From NCBI GenBank assembly GCA_022690815.1, contig JALCZJ010000001.1, positions 62,001 through 126,000 on the forward strand: a stretch of DNA of 64,000 nt, read 5' to 3'. How positions within the stretch are numbered: the first letter of the stretch is position 1; every line of letters begins with the position of its first letter. Both the position numbers and the translations under genes were made by a program. Below the pieces are notes generated by a model. It was not told where the DNA came from. It ran no database searches and worked only from the letters and a program-made list of their open reading frames with translations. Shown in pieces: positions 27,607-36,650 of the stretch. The stretch comes from Ferrimicrobium sp. (GTDB lineage: Bacteria > Actinomycetota > Acidimicrobiia > Acidimicrobiales > Acidimicrobiaceae).

Positions 27607-27683
27607 GGCGGCGTAGCTCAGTAGGTAAGAGCACACGGCTCATAATCGTGGGGTCGTCGGTTCGAGTCCGACCGCCGCTACCA
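27607..27683 (+). tRNA. tRNA-Met (CAT), probably elongator
   Basis: Acceptor GGCGGCG/CGCCGCT (first pair G-U), anticodon arm CACGG-CTCATAA-TCGTG with anticodon CAT, T arm GTCGG-TTCGAGT-CCGAC, discriminator A followed by an encoded CCA. The three G-C pairs that mark initiator tRNA in the anticodon stem are absent, so it is elongator Met, or less likely a lysidine-type tRNA-Ile. Together with tRNA-Thr it precedes rpmG, as in many actinobacteria. Confidence 0.94.
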
Positions 27684-28203
27684 TTCGGTTGGATACCGGT
27701 GAGGGGGCCTGTCTCTGGTGTTGGTGTTGGCTAGCGTTGAGGAGCTGACCATCCAGAGGTAATTGTTACTGTCGGTGACCGCTTAGACGCTCCTCTTAGG
27801 ACGATTGCCGTCACTAATGTTGCACTGGGTCGGTCTGCTCATCGACCTGAGCTGGTGCGGGCAAGCAGGGCTTGGCGGTAGGCTGTCGTGCGTTGGCTCA
27901 TCGCGATCGTGGTGCGTGAGGATACTCGTTAGGGACTGCACGATGAAAACAACTGCGCTGTGGATCCTGACATCGGACTATTGATGGTAATCGCGTCACG
28001 GTGAGACGGTACCATCGTGTTTCGGTGGAGCTTGGTCTATCATCTGCGTTCGATGGCAGTGTGGCCAGTCGAGATGGACGTAGGCGTGTGAGTGAGTAGT
28101 CTGTTGGGTAAGGTGACGCCCATGGCAACGGGCTGCGGTCCGAGTCGACGATCAGACCGGTCTAGTGTCAATGGCACGCTAGCTAGCACAAGAGAGGTAG
28201 ATG
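27684..28203. other. 520-base stretch without a recognised gene
   Basis: No open frame of convincing coding character was found on either strand; the longest (minus, 27898-28128) has no family resemblance. In other actinobacteria the rpmG-to-secE neighbourhood often holds MaoC-like dehydratase genes (hadA/B/C). A plus-strand stretch at 27765-27881 reads VTVGDRLDAPLRTIAV and stops after 38 codons, which is vaguely MaoC-like, so a decayed remnant is conceivable. GAGAGGTAG just before 28201 serves rpmG. Confidence 0.5.
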
Positions 28204-28368
28204 ATGGCAAAGAATGAAAAGCGGGTGAAGGTAACCTTGGCGTGCGAGGAGTGCAAGCGAAGGAACTACATCACCACCAAGAACAAGCAGAACGATCGTG
28301 AGCGAATTGAGATGCGGAAGTTTTGCCAGTGGGACCGACGTCACACGTTACACAAGGAGACCCGCTGA
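28204..28368 (+). CDS. rpmG: 50S ribosomal protein L33
   Basis: A 54-residue protein: [18 protein letters not shown], then [11 protein letters not shown] and [13 protein letters not shown] 28204 is used, with AGAGAGGTAG upstream; ATG 28201 would add one Met. The zinc ribbon is incomplete: the first pair CEEC (Cys14, Cys17) is intact, but the second pair reads CQWD (Cys41, Asp44). Asp might still hold zinc. The gene is followed at once by the sigma factor frame. Confidence 0.95.
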   Translation: MAKNEKRVKVTLACEECKRRNYITTKNKQNDRERIEMRKFCQWDRRHTLHKETR

Positions 28369-28382
28369 CTGCGCCCAAGGCG

Positions 28383-28952
28383 ATGCAAGCGGTTGGTGAC
28401 CTCAAGCCCAGTTTCGAGGAGATTCTAAAGCGTACCCAGCGTGCCAGCGCGGGTGTCGCGCTCAGGATTCTTGGGGACGCTGAGAGTGTGGCGGATGTGC
28501 TTCAGGACGCCTATTTGAATGTCTATCGATCGCTCGATCGCTTCCGGGGGGAGTCTAGGTATGAGACTTGGGTGTATCGAATCGTTGTGAATTCTGCTCT
28601 TGGGCACTTGCGCGTGCGCAATCGGATTATTCATCGTGAGTGTTCCCTTGAGGTCTGTTCGCCTGTAGAGGCCGAGGTTCGCCATGAAGATCCGAATGAG
28701 ACGACGGCGGAGACGGTTGATTTGATTGCACTCCTGGATAAGGTTCCTCACGCCACTCGCGAGCTCCTCGTGATGCGCTATGGCATGGGCTATAGCGTGA
28801 GAATGATCGCGGATGTGACTGACCAGAGTGAGGCGAACGTGAAGGTTCGCCTCTATCGCGCTCGCAAGCAACTTGCACTTATGTTTGCCCAAGAGGCTGC
28901 GCTTGCTGGCGCAGAAGGTGTCAATGATGGGGAACCCCTGATAAGCTGGTAG
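28383..28952 (+). CDS. ECF-like sigma-70 family RNA polymerase sigma factor
   Basis: About 189 residues with the two sigma domains only. Region 2: RILGDAESVADVLQDAYLNV and YRSLDRFRGESRYETWVYRI. Region 4: LLDKVPHATRELLVMRYGMG and NVKVRLYRARKQLALM, a helix-turn-helix for the -35 element. It would direct RNA polymerase to a special promoter set. Start is unsure: ATG 28383 is chosen; TTG 28323 lies inside rpmG, and CTG 28365 has AAGGAG 5 bases upstream. No anti-sigma gene is adjacent. Its position between rpmG and tRNA-Trp is unusual. Confidence 0.9.
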   Translation: MQAVGDLKPSFEEILKRTQRASAGVALRILGDAESVADVLQDAYLNVYRSLDRFRGESRYETWVYRIVVNSALGHLRVRNRIIHRECSLEVCSPVEAEVRHEDPNETTAETVDLIALLDKVPHATRELLVMRYGMGYSVRMIADVTDQSEANVKVRLYRARKQLALMFAQEAALAGAEGVNDGEPLISW

Positions 28953-28959
28953 GCCACAA

Positions 28960-29032
28960 AGGGTAGTAGCTCAATTGGTAGAGCACCGGTCTCCAAAACC
29001 GGGGGTTGGGGGTTCGAGTCCCTCCTGCCCTG
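28960..29032 (+). tRNA. tRNA-Trp (CCA)
   Basis: Acceptor AGGGTAG/CTGCCCT (one G-U), anticodon arm CCGGT-CTCCAAA-ACCGG with anticodon CCA, T arm GGGGG-TTCGAGT-CCCTC, discriminator G. 3' CCA is not encoded. It starts 7 bases after the sigma factor stop and precedes secE, the common bacterial arrangement. Confidence 0.97.
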
Positions 29033-29072
29033 CTGATAGGCTGGCTACATTCGTGAAGTATGAGGTTTTGAC

Positions 29073-29354
29073 GTGAATCGCGAGACGAAGCGGTTGATGG
29101 CGCGCCAACAGATGGCGCCGGAGAAGAAGCAAGAGGCTGTACGGCGGTCGAAGGCGAAGCGGACCAAGGAAAAAGGTCGTATTCGCCGGTACCTCGCTTC
29201 AGTGATTAATGAACTGAAGCTTGTCGACTGGCCGACGCGCGCGCAGGTGCGTAGCTACGCGACGGTGGTCTTTGTAACGCTGGTTTTCGTCGTGGGTTTG
29301 ATTTTTTTGTTTAACCTCTTGTTCTCAACCGGTGTAACGAAGCTGTACGGTTGA
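29073..29354 (+). CDS. secE: Preprotein translocase subunit SecE
   Basis: Small membrane subunit of the SecYEG channel, 93 residues. A basic N-terminal region ([20 protein letters not shown]) leads to the conserved amphipathic segment [20 protein letters not shown] and one membrane helix ([20 protein letters not shown]). GTG start at 29073. The stop overlaps the nusG ATG by one base. Its partner SecY is encoded at 55.1 kb. Confidence 0.96.
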   Translation: MNRETKRLMARQQMAPEKKQEAVRRSKAKRTKEKGRIRRYLASVINELKLVDWPTRAQVRSYATVVFVTLVFVVGLIFLFNLLFSTGVTKLYG

Positions 29355-30235
29355 TGCGAGAGATTGTGGGAGTGGTAGCCGTGTCGGATGAGCAAGTTGC
29401 AGATCAAGGCGTAGCAGATGAGGGAGTCAGGGACCTCGCCTCGCAGGACGTTACTTCACATGAGGGATTATCTCAAGCAGACGATGCGCTCGGCGATGAG
29501 GAGCGAGAAGAGCCTGTAGAGAGCGGTTCTCAACTAGCTAACACTTGGTCGTTATCAACCGATGCTGCCCAAGAGTACCCCAGCGATGCGTCTGACGCCG
29601 AAACCTCTGCGACCGACGCGACAGTTGCGGTAGACGAATCTACCGACATTGCGGACGATCTCGAAGTCGATGCTGTCCAGTCACCTTACGACCGTGCAGG
29701 CGATTGGTACGTTGTTCATTGTTATTCGGGCTATGAGAACAAAGTGAAGACGAATCTCTTCGCGAGAGTCAAGTCGCTCAACCTCGACGAGCGGATCTAT
29801 GAGGTTGAAATTCCGATGGAAGATGTTGCCGAGATCAAGAACGGCAAGCGAGTCTCTGTTCGTCGTAAGGTGTTCCCAGGCTACGTGATGGTGCGAGCGG
29901 AGATGGATGACGAGGTCTGGACGGCGATCCGTAATACTCCAGGGATTACGTCGTTCGTAGGATCTGGCTCGAAGCCGACACCACTTTCCAAGCGTGAGGT
30001 GGAGTCGATGTTGTCCTTCAAGACGCCGGAGGAGATGCGTACCCAGACGGTGCGTAAGCCATCGCACGGTTTCGAGGTTGGCGACACGGTACAGGTGAAG
30101 GAAGGTCCGTTGGCGGACTTCTCGGGGCAGATTTCTGAAATTAATGCCGATCAAATGAAGCTGAAGGTGCTCTTCAACATCTTTGGACGCGAGACGCCGG
30201 TGGAGTTGGACTTCTCGCAGGTCACCAAAATCTGA
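29354..30235 (+). CDS. nusG: Transcription termination/antitermination protein NusG, with long acidic N-terminus
   Basis: The NGN domain begins near residue 115 ([20 protein letters not shown]), with [12 protein letters not shown] and [10 protein letters not shown], then the KOW domain [19 protein letters not shown] and [11 protein letters not shown] at the end. NusG binds RNA polymerase and couples transcription with Rho or the ribosome. Before the NGN domain lie about 110 acidic, Asp/Glu/Ser/Ala-rich residues with no visible fold. ATG 29354 overlaps the secE stop; a GTG at 29381 is an alternative, which hardly shortens the tail. Confidence 0.95.
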   Translation: MREIVGVVAVSDEQVADQGVADEGVRDLASQDVTSHEGLSQADDALGDEEREEPVESGSQLANTWSLSTDAAQEYPSDASDAETSATDATVAVDESTDIADDLEVDAVQSPYDRAGDWYVVHCYSGYENKVKTNLFARVKSLNLDERIYEVEIPMEDVAEIKNGKRVSVRRKVFPGYVMVRAEMDDEVWTAIRNTPGITSFVGSGSKPTPLSKREVESMLSFKTPEEMRTQTVRKPSHGFEVGDTVQVKEGPLADFSGQISEINADQMKLKVLFNIFGRETPVELDFSQVTKI

Positions 30236-30275
30236 TTCCCAATCGGATCCTTAAGCTGCCAGGTGCCAAGGGTGC

Positions 30276-30301
30276 TTGCGAGCTTGCATATCGTATATAC
30301 T
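30276..30301 (+). promoter_or_regulatory. Possible promoter for rplK-rplA
   Basis: TATACT (30296-30301) is a good -10 hexamer 31 bases before the rplK start. The upstream match is poor: TTGCGA (30276-30281) is only 14 bases away, and TGCTTG has the right distance but weak sequence. It sits in the 97-base gap after nusG, where an L11-operon promoter is expected. Confidence 0.3.
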
Positions 30302-30332
30302 TGTTTGGTTCAATGTAAGGAGTTCATTCATC

Positions 30333-30761
30333 GTGGCCAAGAAACGTGTCGCAGCCATTGTTAAGATCAACCTTCCGGCGGGGGCGGCAACGCCTGCTCC
30401 TCCGGTTGGTACGGCGCTTGGGCCCCATGGTATACAGACCATGGAGTTCGTCAAGCAGTACAACGCTGCGACTGAGGCTCAGCGGGGGCAGGTTGTGCCG
30501 GTAGAGGTGACGATTTTTGAAGATCGTTCCTTCAGCTTTATTCTTAAGACGCCACCGACTGCTGAACTGCTGAAGCAGGCGGCAGGGCTTGACAAGGGCT
30601 CGGCTACCAATCGACGCGCCTTGGTCGGTACCGTCACCCGGGATCAGGTGGCTGAGATAGCGAAGACCAAAATGCCGGATTTGAACGCATTTAATCTTGA
30701 GTCGGCGATGAAGCAAGTGATTGGGACGGCAACGTCGATGGGTATCACGGTCGTTGAGTAG
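30333..30761 (+). CDS. rplK: 50S ribosomal protein L11
   Basis: 142 residues from GTG 30333 ([12 protein letters not shown]), with AAGGAG at 30318-30323. Earlier in-frame starts have no ribosome site. Family marks are [35 protein letters not shown] and [12 protein letters not shown]11 binds 23S rRNA at the GTPase-associated centre near the L10/L12 stalk. It is followed by rplA. Confidence 0.98.
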   Translation: MAKKRVAAIVKINLPAGAATPAPPVGTALGPHGIQTMEFVKQYNAATEAQRGQVVPVEVTIFEDRSFSFILKTPPTAELLKQAAGLDKGSATNRRALVGTVTRDQVAEIAKTKMPDLNAFNLESAMKQVIGTATSMGITVVE

Positions 30762-30819
30762 TAACTTCGTTGGTTGATGCGATTTGGGTTTGACTGAATC
30801 GAAGAGTTTGGAGTTTGTC

Positions 30820-31533
30820 ATGGCTGGGAAAGTGTATGTTGAGCAGGCAGCGCAGGTTGACGCTGGGAAGCTGTATCTCCCTCGTGAGGCAGTAGCCCTG
30901 GTTCAGGCGATGAGTAAGGCGAAGTTTGACGAGACGGTGGAACTGGCCGTGCGTCTCGGTGTTGATCCTCGGAAGGCGGATCAGATGGTGCGTGGGACCG
31001 TATCACTTCCGCATGGTACTGGCCGCACCGTTCGAATTGCGGTGTTTGCTGCAGGTGAAGCTGCGGCGGAGGCACGAGACGCTGGTGCAGACGTCGTTGG
31101 TGCAGATGATCTTGTTGAGCGTGTTGCTGGTGGATTCCTCGAATTCGATGTTGCGATTGCTACTCCAGACTTGATGGGCCAGGTAGGTCGTCTCGGACGT
31201 GTGCTTGGGCCGCGTGGGTTGATGCCGAACCCAAGGACTGGCACGGTCACGATGGAGGTTGGCAAGGCTGTTGCTGAGTTCAAGGCGGGACGAGTTGAGT
31301 TTCGCACCGACAAAGTCGGCAACGTTCATGTTCCTGTAGGAAAGGTTTCATTTTCGGCAGCTGCGCTGTTAGAGAACTTCCGAGCCGTCATCGATGAACT
31401 CGCTCGCGCCAAGCCGGCATCAGCCAAAGGGCGCTACTTTCGGTCGGTTCACTTGAGTGCAACGATGACACCGTCGGTGGCCATTGATCCGAACCGGGTT
31501 CGTCTCCTCGACGAGGACGTGACCGCGGCGTAG
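30820..31533 (+). CDS. rplA: 50S ribosomal protein L1
   Basis: 237 residues from ATG 30820 (MAGKVYVEQ), with GGAG about 8 bases upstream; the frame is open upstream to 30784 but the extra residues do not fit. Conserved parts are [49 protein letters not shown] and [12 protein letters not shown]1 forms the mobile stalk at the E site and in some bacteria represses its own mRNA. Overlong in no part. Confidence 0.98.
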   Translation: MAGKVYVEQAAQVDAGKLYLPREAVALVQAMSKAKFDETVELAVRLGVDPRKADQMVRGTVSLPHGTGRTVRIAVFAAGEAAAEARDAGADVVGADDLVERVAGGFLEFDVAIATPDLMGQVGRLGRVLGPRGLMPNPRTGTVTMEVGKAVAEFKAGRVEFRTDKVGNVHVPVGKVSFSAAALLENFRAVIDELARAKPASAKGRYFRSVHLSATMTPSVAIDPNRVRLLDEDVTAA

Positions 31534-31729
31534 TTGCGGTAACGGCCGGTTACCTAGTACCGGTTAGCTAGTATGTAGTTCGCCTCGATTCGCTCAAGAG
31601 GTCCGGTGCTTATGCTTAATTCCCTTCGGGTGCCCGATGAAGCGATCTCTCCGAGTCAGGCATGACCAGCGAAGCCCGATCAGCGGTCGGGAATCACATG
31701 AAGTCGGGTATGACAACAAGGGAGAGAGA
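31534..31729 (+). other. rplJ leader, possible L10(L12)4-binding RNA
   Basis: A 196-base untranslated stretch before rplJ. It contains GGTAAC-GGCCG-GTTACC (31538-31554), a tandem 14-base repeat, and later CCCGA..TCGGG (around 31677-31692). In many bacteria the L10-L12 complex binds such a leader to regulate rplJL. I infer that role from position and structure; I could not verify the kink-turn. Confidence 0.35.
31546..31573. repeat. Tandem 14-bp direct repeat in the rplA-rplJ gap
   Basis: CCGGTTACCTAGTA (31546-31559) is followed directly by CCGGTTAGCTAGTA (31560-31573), 13 of 14 bases identical. It begins 13 bases after the rplA stop. Confidence 0.75.
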
Positions 31730-32260
31730 ATGATCGACAATCCACGGCCTGGTAAGGTTTCTGTGGTCGACGAGATCCGCGGGAAGCTGACAGATACCGA
31801 TGTGGTTTTTGTGACCGAATACCGTGGCCTCAAAGTGACGGACCTTCAAGCATTGCGTGCACAGTTGCGCGCGGTCAATGCCGAATACAAGGTTTTCAAA
31901 AACACTCTGACTAGGATTGCTGCCCAGAAGGCGGACCGAGAGGTGTTGGTTGAGCTCTTGACGGGACCGAGCGGCTTGGTCTTTAGCGGTCCAGATGCTG
32001 CGGCGACTGCAAAGAGTCTTCGGGACTTCTCCAGGACCAATGAGCAGCTCGTTGTCAAGGGAGCACTCTTAGGTGGGCAGTTGCTTGATCAACGTGCGGT
32101 GTTCGCGCTTGCGAGCCTCCCTAGTCGAGAGGTTCTCCTTGCTCAGCTTGCAGGGCTCATCGCAGCGCCGATGACCAACTTTGCCTCGGCCCTGAACGCT
32201 CTTCCTCGAAACGTCGCCTATGGACTCAAGGCGTTGCTTGATCAGCGTGAGGCGGCGTAG
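31730..32260 (+). CDS. rplJ: 50S ribosomal protein L10
   Basis: 176 residues from ATG 31730 (MIDNPRPGKVSVVDEI), preceded by AAGGGAGAGA. An upstream open frame to 31637 has no site and no family similarity. VFVTEYRGLKVTDLQALRAQLR, YKVFKNTLTRIAA and PSGLVFSGPDAAA are typical. L10 is the base of the ribosomal stalk on which L7/L12 dimers sit. rplL follows, but only after an unusually long gap with repeats. Confidence 0.97.
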   Translation: MIDNPRPGKVSVVDEIRGKLTDTDVVFVTEYRGLKVTDLQALRAQLRAVNAEYKVFKNTLTRIAAQKADREVLVELLTGPSGLVFSGPDAAATAKSLRDFSRTNEQLVVKGALLGGQLLDQRAVFALASLPSREVLLAQLAGLIAAPMTNFASALNALPRNVAYGLKALLDQREAA

Positions 32261-32302
32261 CCAGCGTTCAGCGCTTGGCTGTCGGAGCTGAGGTGGTAGC
32301 GC

Positions 32303-32386
32303 AGAGCTGGGTTAGCGTCACAGAGCTGGGTTAGCGTCACAGAGCTGGGTTAGCGTCACAGAGCTGGGTTAGCATCACAGAGCTGG
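32303..32386. repeat. 19-bp tandem repeat array between rplJ and rplL
   Basis: The unit AGAGCTGGGTTAGCGTCAC occurs head to tail at 32303, 32322, 32341 and 32360 (the last with one change), followed by a partial copy at 32379. Each unit can form a small GCT-GGGTT-AGC hairpin. There are no spacers, so it is not a CRISPR. It fills the middle of a 256-base gap in what should be a tight L10-L12 operon, so it will be part of the rplJL transcript unless a promoter lies after it. Confidence 0.95.
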
Positions 32387-32516
32387 CGCGATGCCCGTAG
32401 CTTCTTCGGCGAAGATCTATAGACAGTTCCTAGTTATTGAGTAGTTAATCGTTCTTAGTAAGTAGCACAACGTTGTAGTTGGCATGATCGTCCTGGTTGG
32501 ACACGAAAGGAAACTA

Positions 32517-32909
32517 ATGGCAGACGTTCAGGCAATGCTTGATCAGATCTCGGAGATGACCGTTATCGAACTCTCAGAGCTCTTGAAGGCTTTTGAGGAG
32601 CGGTTCGGTGTTACTGCTGCGGCTCCGATGGCGGTTGCGCCAGCAGGAGCGGTGGCCGGCGGGGGTGCCGGTGAGGCTGCAGCTGCGGCCGAAGAGCAGG
32701 ATGAGTTTGATGTCATTCTCTCCTCCGCAGGTGAGAAGAAGATTCAGGTGATCAAAGAGGTTCGAGCGCTCACCAACCTGGGACTTAAGGAGGCCAAGGA
32801 TCTGGTCGATGCCGCTCCAAAGCCAGTCCTAGAGAAGGTGTCCAAGGAGGATGCCGAGAAGGCGAAGGCGCAGCTCGAAGGCGCTGGCGCGACTGTTGAG
32901 CTGAAGTAA
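32517..32909 (+). CDS. rplL: 50S ribosomal protein L7/L12
   Basis: 130 residues from ATG 32517 ([14 protein letters not shown]), with AAAGGAAA upstream. The N-terminal dimer domain ([20 protein letters not shown]), an Ala/Gly-rich hinge, and the C-terminal factor-binding domain ([37 protein letters not shown]) are complete. The dimers recruit EF-Tu, EF-G and other GTPases to the ribosome. Two hairpins separate it from rpoB. Confidence 0.98.
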   Translation: MADVQAMLDQISEMTVIELSELLKAFEERFGVTAAAPMAVAPAGAVAGGGAGEAAAAAEEQDEFDVILSSAGEKKIQVIKEVRALTNLGLKEAKDLVDAAPKPVLEKVSKEDAEKAKAQLEGAGATVELK

Positions 32910-32930
32910 CGTTCGGTCTCGCGAGCTCTT

Positions 32931-32964
32931 GTCGTTTGCGCCTGGGATTTCAGGCGCAAACGAC
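32931..32964 (+). terminator. Perfect 14-bp hairpin after rplL
   Basis: GTCGTTTGCGCCTG (32931-32944) and CAGGCGCAAACGAC (32951-32964) pair perfectly around a 6-base loop. It lies 21 bases after the rplL stop. No T run follows, so it may be an RNA-processing or stabilising structure and not a true intrinsic terminator. Confidence 0.55.
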
Positions 32965-33027
32965 GTTGCGACACCAAAAGGCATCTATGCTGTATGTCGT
33001 AGTGTCTTGCCCACAACTGAGCTCTTG

Positions 33028-33070
33028 AAAAACTCATCTGAGCGACCTTGTCGCTTGCGTGAGTTTTTTT
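33028..33070 (+). terminator. Intrinsic terminator or attenuator between rplL and rpoB
   Basis: Outer arms AAAACTCA and TGAGTTTT enclose an inner AGCGAC-CTT-GTCGCT stem and are followed by a run of seven T. This is a standard rho-independent terminator shape, 31 bases before the rpoB start. Because rpoB has little room for its own promoter after it, it likely works as partial attenuator lowering rpoBC relative to rplJL, as known for the enterobacterial rplL-rpoB gap. Confidence 0.8.
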
Positions 33071-33101
33071 GTGTTTTAGGACCTCATCGAAGGAGTAGTA
33101 C

Positions 33102-36100
33102 TTGACCTTGCTTAACCGCTCGCCCCAGCGTTTTTCGTTCGCGAAACTTCCCCAAGTTCTGCCGTTACCCGATCTTATCGCCATTCAAACAGATTCCTTC
33201 CGTTGGTTTCTCGAGGAGGGTCTGGCTGAGGCTTTTCATGACATCTCGCCGATTGAGGACTACGGAGGTCAGCTCTCGCTGGAGCTAGAGTACGATCCCA
33301 ACGACCCAGATCTCGCCCCTTTTCCGAAGTACTCGGTGGAGGAGTGCAAAGAAAAGGATATGAACTATGCCGCGCCGATTTTTGTGCGGGCAAAGTTCTC
33401 CAACAAGAGTACCTACGAGATTAAAGAACAGATTGTCTTCATGGGTGACTTCCCGTTGATGACCGATCGAGGTACCTTTGTGATCAACGGCACGGAGCGT
33501 GTGATCGTGTCGCAGCTGGTGCGCTCACCGGGCGTGCTCTTTCAACCTGGGCGAGATCAAAAGACCATTGTGACGGCCACCATCAACCCCTATCGTGGTG
33601 AGTGGCTGGAGTTCGACGTGGAGGCTCGGCCTGGTCGCGATATTCAGGCCGGGGCGAGGGTGGCACGCAAGCGACGTTTGAGTCTTTTTACCTTGCTGCG
33701 TGCGGTAGGGTTCTCGGATCCTGGTGATCTCCAGAAGCTGGTGCAGCACTTTGACTTCTTGATCCCGCAATGGGAAAAGGAGGATCAGTCACAGACTGAA
33801 GACGAAGCTTTGCTTGAGGTGTTCAAGCGCGTTCGCCCTGGTGAGCCGCCGAATGCCGATGCTGCTCGCATGTACCTTGAAGGAGCATTTTTCCAGGCGA
33901 GGCGCTACGACCTAACTCGCGTCGGTCGCTACAAGATCGATAAGCGTCTCAAGCCTGAGATCGCACGGCTAGAAGAGATACTTGGACATCCGCTCGACAC
34001 TGATTACGAGACACCAGGTGTGCTCTCACGGGCCGAAGTGGTGGCGACGGCGTCGTACATGCTGCATTTGGCCAGTGGCGAGCTTGGTTACCGTTACGAC
34101 GACCAGGACCACTTTTCCAACCGGCGGGTGCGCAGCGTTGGTGAGCTGATTCAGAATCAACTCAAGATTGGTCTGTCCCGGCTCGAGCGCCTTGTTCGGG
34201 AGCGGATGACGACCCAAGACGTTGAGGCGATCACGCCTCAGAGTCTCATCAATATCCGCCCGGTGGTGGCCGCGGTGAAGGAGTTCTTCTCAACCAGCCA
34301 GTTGTCGCAGTTTATGGATCAGAACAATCCGCTCTCTGGCCTTGCCCACAAGCGTCGCCTCTCGGCGCTCGGGCCTGGTGGCCTTTCGCGTGAGCGGGCG
34401 GGCTTTGAGGTGCGAGATGTCCACTCGTCCCATTATGGCCGTATGTGCCCGATTGAGACGCCAGAGGGCCCAAACATTGGACTTATCGGAGCGCTTGCGA
34501 GCTACGCGAGACTCAACAAGTTCGGCTTCATTGAGACCCCGTATCGTAAGGTGGTCGATGGTAAGGTGACCGACGACATTGTCTACCTCACGGCGGATGA
34601 GGAGGAAGAGTTCGTCATTGCCCAAGCCAATGCGCGGCTTGATGCTGAAGGACGCTTCGTTGAATCGAAGATCCTGGTACGACGCGGTCCACAAGGTGCG
34701 GTGGTCAAGGTAGGGGTGAATGAAGTCTCTTATGGCTCGACTTCCGAGGTGGAGTTGGCAACCCCTGATGAGGTTGATCTGATGGATGTCTCGACCTCCC
34801 AGGTGGTTTCGGTATCGACCTCGTTGATTCCGTTCGTTGAGCACGATGATGCCAACCGTGCGTTGATGGGTGCCAACATGCAGAAGCAGGCAGTTCCGTT
34901 GATGATTCCGGAGGCTCCGTTTGTCGGGACCGGCGTGGAGGCACGTGCGGGTCTCGATGCCGGGGATGTTTTGGTGGCGAAGGGGTCGGGGTTAGTCACT
35001 GAAGTGACCGGCGACTCGATCGTTGTCGCCTACGACCGAGGGCAGACCGACGCTACTGGCATGGAGTTAGGCACCAAGCGATATCGGTTGGTAAAGTTTG
35101 AGCGCTCGAATCAGAATACCTGTTGGAACCAGCGTCCCTTGGTTGATCAGGGTGATCGGGTTGAGGTCGGCGATCTGTTGGCCGATGGCCCCTCCACGCA
35201 AAACGGCGAGTTGGGCCTTGGCAAGAACCTTCTTGTTGGATTTATGCCGTGGGAAGGGTACAACTTCGAGGATGCTATCATCATCTCCGAGCGTCTGGTG
35301 CGCGACGATGTCTTGAGTTCGATTCACATCGAGGAGTTCGAGACTGATGCGCGTGACACCAAGCTTGGTGCTGAAGAGATCACCCGGGACATCCCGAACC
35401 TATCGGAAGAGGCACTTGCTGATCTAGACGAACGGGGCATTATCAGGATCGGTGCCGAGGTGGGACCGGGTGACATCCTGGTTGGGAAGGTAACGCCAAA
35501 GGGCGAAACAGAGCTGACGCCTGAGGAGCGACTCCTGCGTGCGATCTTTGGTGAGAAGTCGCGTGAGGTGCGAGACACCTCGCTCCGAGTTCCCCATGGT
35601 GAATATGGGAAGGTGATTGACATCAAAGTGTTTAGCCGAGATGATTCCACCGAACTGCCCCCAGGTGTCAACCAGCTGGTCCGTGTCTATGTTGCGCAGC
35701 ACCGCAAAATCTCCGAAGGGGACAAGCTTGCTGGCCGCCACGGCAACAAGGGTGTCATCTCGCGAATTCTTCCCTTGGAGGATATGCCGCGTATGGCAGA
35801 CGGTACGCCGTTGGATATCATCCTCAACCCACTCGGTGTCCCGTCTCGAATGAATGTTGGTCAGGTTCTTGAAGGACATCTTGGTTATGCTGCCAAATGG
35901 GGTTGGACGCCCATCGATGCAAGTCATGGCCAGGTGCAGGGCCATAAGACACAGCCGCGTGCCATACCCACTACCTGGGTAGCGAGCCCGTCGTTTGACG
36001 GTGCCCATTGGGACGAGACCGAGGAGGCTGGTGGACTCCCCACCATCAAGGAGCTCCTCGTCAACCTCAATCCACAGTCATTCGATGGCAATCGTTTGGT

Positions 36101-36650
36101 TGGCGAGGACGGCAAGGCCCAACTCTACAACGGTCGCACCGGTGAACCTTATGACAATCCGGTCATGGTGGGTTATGTGTACATGATCAAGCTGGCCCAC
36201 ATGGTGGACGACAAGATCCACGCGCGTTCAACGGGCCCATACTCGATGATCACCCAGCAGCCCCTCGGTGGGAAGGCCCAGTTTGGTGGCCAGCGCTTCG
36301 GTGAGATGGAGGTATGGGCACTTGAGGCCTATGGAGCTGCCTATGCGCTCCAGGAGCTTTTGACCATCAAGTCAGATGACGTCGCTGGTCGCGTCAAGGT
36401 GTACGAGTCGATCGTCAAGGGAGAGAACATCCCGGAGCCTGGGATCCCTGAGAGCTTTAAGGTGCTGATTAAGGAGATGCAGTCGCTGTGCTTGAACGTG
36501 GATGTGCTCTCACCGACGGGTGAGCGGGTGCAACTACGTGAGCTTGACGAAGATGCATACTCGGCATCTGAAGACCTAGGCATCAATCTCAGTCGCCCCG
36601 AGCGCAATGTTGATTACGAAGATGATGGACGTCAGGAAAGAGGTATTTAG
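33102..36650 (+). CDS. rpoB: DNA-directed RNA polymerase subunit beta
   Basis: 1182 residues, a usual actinobacterial length. The TTG start at 33102 has AAGGAG upstream (33090-33095). The rifampicin region reads [20 protein letters not shown] and [20 protein letters not shown], with the resistance-linked residues in their sensitive form. Further marks are [48 protein letters not shown] and [20 protein letters not shown]. It forms the catalytic core with beta' (next gene, no gap) and alpha (60.3 kb). Confidence 0.99.
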   Translation: MTLLNRSPQRFSFAKLPQVLPLPDLIAIQTDSFRWFLEEGLAEAFHDISPIEDYGGQLSLELEYDPNDPDLAPFPKYSVEECKEKDMNYAAPIFVRAKFSNKSTYEIKEQIVFMGDFPLMTDRGTFVINGTERVIVSQLVRSPGVLFQPGRDQKTIVTATINPYRGEWLEFDVEARPGRDIQAGARVARKRRLSLFTLLRAVGFSDPGDLQKLVQHFDFLIPQWEKEDQSQTEDEALLEVFKRVRPGEPPNADAARMYLEGAFFQARRYDLTRVGRYKIDKRLKPEIARLEEILGHPLDTDYETPGVLSRAEVVATASYMLHLASGELGYRYDDQDHFSNRRVRSVGELIQNQLKIGLSRLERLVRERMTTQDVEAITPQSLINIRPVVAAVKEFFSTSQLSQFMDQNNPLSGLAHKRRLSALGPGGLSRERAGFEVRDVHSSHYGRMCPIETPEGPNIGLIGALASYARLNKFGFIETPYRKVVDGKVTDDIVYLTADEEEEFVIAQANARLDAEGRFVESKILVRRGPQGAVVKVGVNEVSYGSTSEVELATPDEVDLMDVSTSQVVSVSTSLIPFVEHDDANRALMGANMQKQAVPLMIPEAPFVGTGVEARAGLDAGDVLVAKGSGLVTEVTGDSIVVAYDRGQTDATGMELGTKRYRLVKFERSNQNTCWNQRPLVDQGDRVEVGDLLADGPSTQNGELGLGKNLLVGFMPWEGYNFEDAIIISERLVRDDVLSSIHIEEFETDARDTKLGAEEITRDIPNLSEEALADLDERGIIRIGAEVGPGDILVGKVTPKGETELTPEERLLRAIFGEKSREVRDTSLRVPHGEYGKVIDIKVFSRDDSTELPPGVNQLVRVYVAQHRKISEGDKLAGRHGNKGVISRILPLEDMPRMADGTPLDIILNPLGVPSRMNVGQVLEGHLGYAAKWGWTPIDASHGQVQGHKTQPRAIPTTWVASPSFDGAHWDETEEAGGLPTIKELLVNLNPQSFDGNRLVGEDGKAQLYNGRTGEPYDNPVMVGYVYMIKLAHMVDDKIHARSTGPYSMITQQPLGGKAQFGGQRFGEMEVWALEAYGAAYALQELLTIKSDDVAGRVKVYESIVKGENIPEPGIPESFKVLIKEMQSLCLNVDVLSPTGERVQLRELDEDAYSASEDLGINLSRPERNVDYEDDGRQERGI

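Noticed and set aside
27607-27683. Initiator tRNA-fMet
   Set aside because: The anticodon stem lacks the three consecutive G-C pairs and the first acceptor pair is G-U, so elongator Met fits better.
30230-30248. ATCTGATT-CCC-AATCGGAT hairpin at the nusG stop as terminator
   Set aside because: Short, AT-rich stem without T run; not convincing.
32303-32386. CRISPR array
   Set aside because: Repeats are adjacent without spacers and no cas gene is near.
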